Assembly (NCBI GenBank): GCA_017526045.1
Contig: JAFXRX010000207.1
Coordinates: 1-7,044, forward strand
Length of the DNA: 7,044 nucleotides
Origin: Opitutales bacterium
Lineage (GTDB): Bacteria > Verrucomicrobiota > Verrucomicrobiia > Opitutales > Intestinicryptomonadaceae
Direction of reading: 5' to 3'
The notes under the pieces were generated by a model. The model was not told where the DNA came from and ran no database searches. It saw only the letters and a program-made list of their open reading frames with translations. Below are positions 5,459 through 7,044 of the stretch, one piece after another. Both the position numbers and the translations under genes were made by a program. Position 1 is the first letter of the stretch, and each line of letters starts with the position of its first letter.

Positions 5459-6800
5459 CGGAGGGCTCGGCGATTTCCACGCAGATTTGCGGGGCGAGGT
5501 CGATTATCTCGTCCATAAACCAGTTGCGCGACTCCTCCGAGCCGTGCGTCAAAATTATCGCCCGCGGGTCGCAGCGCAGCGCAAAATTTATCAAGTCTTG
5601 CCTGTCGGCGTGCGAGCTCAAATCGAACTTGTCGACCTTGCAGTTGACCCTGGCGATGTAGCCCAAATTTTGGAACACAAAAGTCTCGTCGCCCTTCGCC
5701 TTTTTAAGAAGCCTGCCGCCCGGGGTGTCGGGGTCGCAGTAGCCCACAAAAAATATGGCGTTTTGCGGATGGTCCATGAGCGCGGCTGCGGCGGCGTAGC
5801 TGGGGGTGTTTTCGAGCATCATGCCGCTGCCGAAAATGTAGATGCCCTTTTTCTCGAAATCCTTTGCGGGAACGATTTCCCCGCGGAACGGCTGAATGAG
5901 CTCGTAAGCGGTTTTGTCGAAGCTCACCCCCGCGTTTTTGCGCGACTGCCTTAAAAGGTATTCGGAAATGTCGATGCCAAGCCCCGCGGCAAAAACGGGG
6001 AATTCGTGCGGAATTTCGCCCGATTTTCTGCCGTTTTTTATAAGCTGCAAAATTTCCTGCATGCGCCCGAGCGCAAACGCGGGCACCAGGACGCTGCCGC
6101 CGTCGCGCAGCACCCTGCCGACATTTTCGATAAACCTTGCGCACTCGTTTTGGTATGAATGCTCGGCGTCGCGGTCGTGCGAGCCGCGGGTTGTTTCCAT
6201 AATCAAGACGTCGTATTTTTTCTGCGGAATGTTTGCGCCCCTAATTAGCTGCGAGGGGTTGAACGAAATGTCGCCCGTGTATAGAACCGACTGTTTGCTC
6301 GTTTCAAATGAAATCGCCGCGGCTCCCGGGATGTGCCCGCCCTGCAAAAATTCGATTTCAATCCTCTTTCCCCCGACTTCAAAAGCCCTCGGGCGGTTGA
6401 ACGCAAAGGGCAGAATTTTTGGCTTTAGCGCGTCGATTTGCTCGAAGCCGAAAAGCGGATACTCTGAAATGCCCTGCTCCTCGCGCTGGCGAACCATTAC
6501 GTTGCGGCTGTTGCGCAGCATGCGCAGCGCCAAATCCGCCGAAACTTCGCTTGCCAAAATCGGGGCGAAATTCTGCCGCTCTGCGATGAGAGGCAGCGCG
6601 CCCACGTGGTCGAGGTGCGCGTGCGAAATCGCGATGAAATCGAGAGTGTCGTCCAAAATCTTCGACAAATTCGGCAGAGCCTCGCGCCCGATTTTTTTGG
6701 GGTGCATGCCGCAGTCGGCGAGCACGCGAATGCCGTCGAGCTCAATTAAATGCGCGCTCGCGCCGACGTCTATTGCCGAATTTAAGTCAGTGTAAAGCAT
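5442..6800 (-). CDS. Beta-CASP metallo-beta-lactamase RNA exonuclease-like protein (CPSF/Ysh1-like)
   Basis: A 452-residue protein with the two-part layout of beta-CASP nucleases. Metal-binding motifs are SHAHLDH (59-65; H60, H62, D64, H65), H156 in GGHIPGA and D177 in YTGDIS. The beta-CASP part has motif A at METTRG (201-206, E202), motif B at SSHADRQDL (395-403, H397) and motif C at LTHGSEE (417-423, H419). This is the bacterial CPSF/Ysh1-like group annotated as exonucleases involved in mRNA 3' processing. Expected action is zinc-dependent cleavage of RNA in the cytoplasm; the substrate here is unknown. It has no RNase J C-terminal domain. The HADR and HG motifs distinguish it from small-molecule beta-lactamases. 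It starts 12 bp after the thiH stop, with only an A/T tract and no Shine-Dalgarno, so it is probably co-transcribed with thiH. Motif A reads ETTRG where ESTYG is common. Confidence 0.9.
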   Translation of the reverse strand: MLYTDLNSAIDVGASAHLIELDGIRVLADCGMHPKKIGREALPNLSKILDDTLDFIAISHAHLDHVGALPLIAERQNFAPILASEVSADLALRMLRNSRNVMVRQREEQGISEYPLFGFEQIDALKPKILPFAFNRPRAFEVGGKRIEIEFLQGGHIPGAAAISFETSKQSVLYTGDISFNPSQLIRGANIPQKKYDVLIMETTRGSHDRDAEHSYQNECARFIENVGRVLRDGGSVLVPAFALGRMQEILQLIKNGRKSGEIPHEFPVFAAGLGIDISEYLLRQSRKNAGVSFDKTAYELIQPFRGEIVPAKDFEKKGIYIFGSGMMLENTPSYAAAAALMDHPQNAIFFVGYCDPDTPGGRLLKKAKGDETFVFQNLGYIARVNCKVDKFDLSSHADRQDLINFALRCDPRAIILTHGSEESRNWFMDEIIDLAPQICVEIAEPSASIEV

Positions 6801-6812
6801 CGAAAAAAATTT

Positions 6813-7044
6813 TTATTTGCCCGCGAGGGCGAGGTCGAAATCCTTCCAAACGGGCTCGTAGCCTTTTGAAATTATCATCTTTGAAAATTCCTCGACAGTG
6901 CGGTCGTCGTCGATGTCAAACTGCCCCTCGGCGGTTTCCTTTTCGGCGTACCCGCCCGGGCGCGTGGAGCTTGCCGCGCTCATCTGCGTGGCGCCAAGGC
7001 CAACAAGCCCGTCGCGCAAATAGCGCGGCTCGCGCGTCGAAACG
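6813..7044 (-). CDS. thiH: 2-iminoacetate synthase ThiH (partial, C-terminal 76 residues)
   Basis: The 5' part is beyond the window end; the frame is open to position 7043, so the gene does not begin at the internal TTG at 7019. The visible part reads VSTREP near the edge, then LGATQMSAASSTRPGGY, then EGQFDIDDDR and GYEPVWKDFDL near the stop. These match the C-terminal end of ThiH, the radical SAM tyrosine lyase that makes dehydroglycine for the thiamine thiazole ring. The related HydG has an extra C-terminal cysteine cluster; this protein ends without cysteines, which favours ThiH. The CxxxCxxC cluster motif would be upstream, outside the window. Other thiamine genes (thiS, thiG, thiF) may lie further in that direction. 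The stop is 12 bp before the nuclease start. Confidence 0.9.
   Translation of the reverse strand, partial: VSTREPRYLRDGLVGLGATQMSAASSTRPGGYAEKETAEGQFDIDDDRTVEEFSKMIISKGYEPVWKDFDLALAGK

Noticed and set aside
5914..6795. 293-codon open frame on the plus strand opposite the nuclease gene
   Set aside because: It lies antisense to a well-supported beta-CASP gene and its translation is low in recognisable motifs; a codon-bias shadow.
6813..7019. A complete 68-residue gene starting at TTG 7019
   Set aside because: The frame stays open to the window edge and the upstream residues (VSTREP) match ThiH, so this is the end of a longer gene.
1..7044. CRISPR arrays, insertion sequences, transposases, integrases, toxin-antitoxin or phage-defence genes
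   Set aside because: No repeat-spacer pattern, transposase or integrase motif, or small toxin-like pair was seen on either strand; the tRNA-associated island idea remains only an inference.

Overview
All genes in this window lie on the minus strand, so they read from high to low coordinates. In reading order they are: the 3' end of thiH (thiamine biosynthesis), a beta-CASP metallo-beta-lactamase nuclease, serA, plsY, hom, a tRNA-Arg(CCG), and the start of a small fatty-acid/polyketide-like cassette. The cassette holds a ketosynthase, a hotdog dehydratase and the first 22 codons of a FabG-like ketoreductase that runs off the window at position 1. Coding density is very high. The largest gap, 5319-5441 (123 bp), lies upstream of serA and holds a candidate promoter and an inverted repeat.

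Organism: the window is clearly bacterial. Most starts lack a Shine-Dalgarno sequence and are preceded by A/T-rich stretches. The tRNA does not encode CCA. SerA is the long form with an ACT domain, and Hom is a stand-alone enzyme with an ACT domain, not fused to aspartokinase. An aryl-polyene-type cassette implies a Gram-negative envelope. My best guess is a PVC-group organism such as Verrucomicrobiota, but this is low-confidence inference from gene style, not from a marker gene.

Regions: (1) 6813-7044 and 5442-6800: thiH end and the nuclease, 12 bp apart and probably co-transcribed. (2) 1802-5318: a tight serA-plsY-hom unit (5-bp gap, then a 4-bp ATGA overlap) that makes serine, lysophosphatidic acid, and homoserine for threonine/methionine. 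(3) 1719-1790: tRNA-Arg, only 11 bp after hom, with its leader and trailer able to pair. (4) 1-1687: the ketosynthase-dehydratase-ketoreductase cassette in the same order as ApeO-ApeP-ApeQ of aryl polyene clusters, with 2-bp spacing and then an 8-bp overlap.

Most of the window is housekeeping metabolism. The parts worth a second look are the aryl-polyene-like cassette starting directly at the 3' end of a tRNA, the leader-trailer pairing around that tRNA, the dyad at the predicted 5' end of the serA transcript, and the scarcity of ribosome binding sites. I did not find a clearly new multi-gene system.
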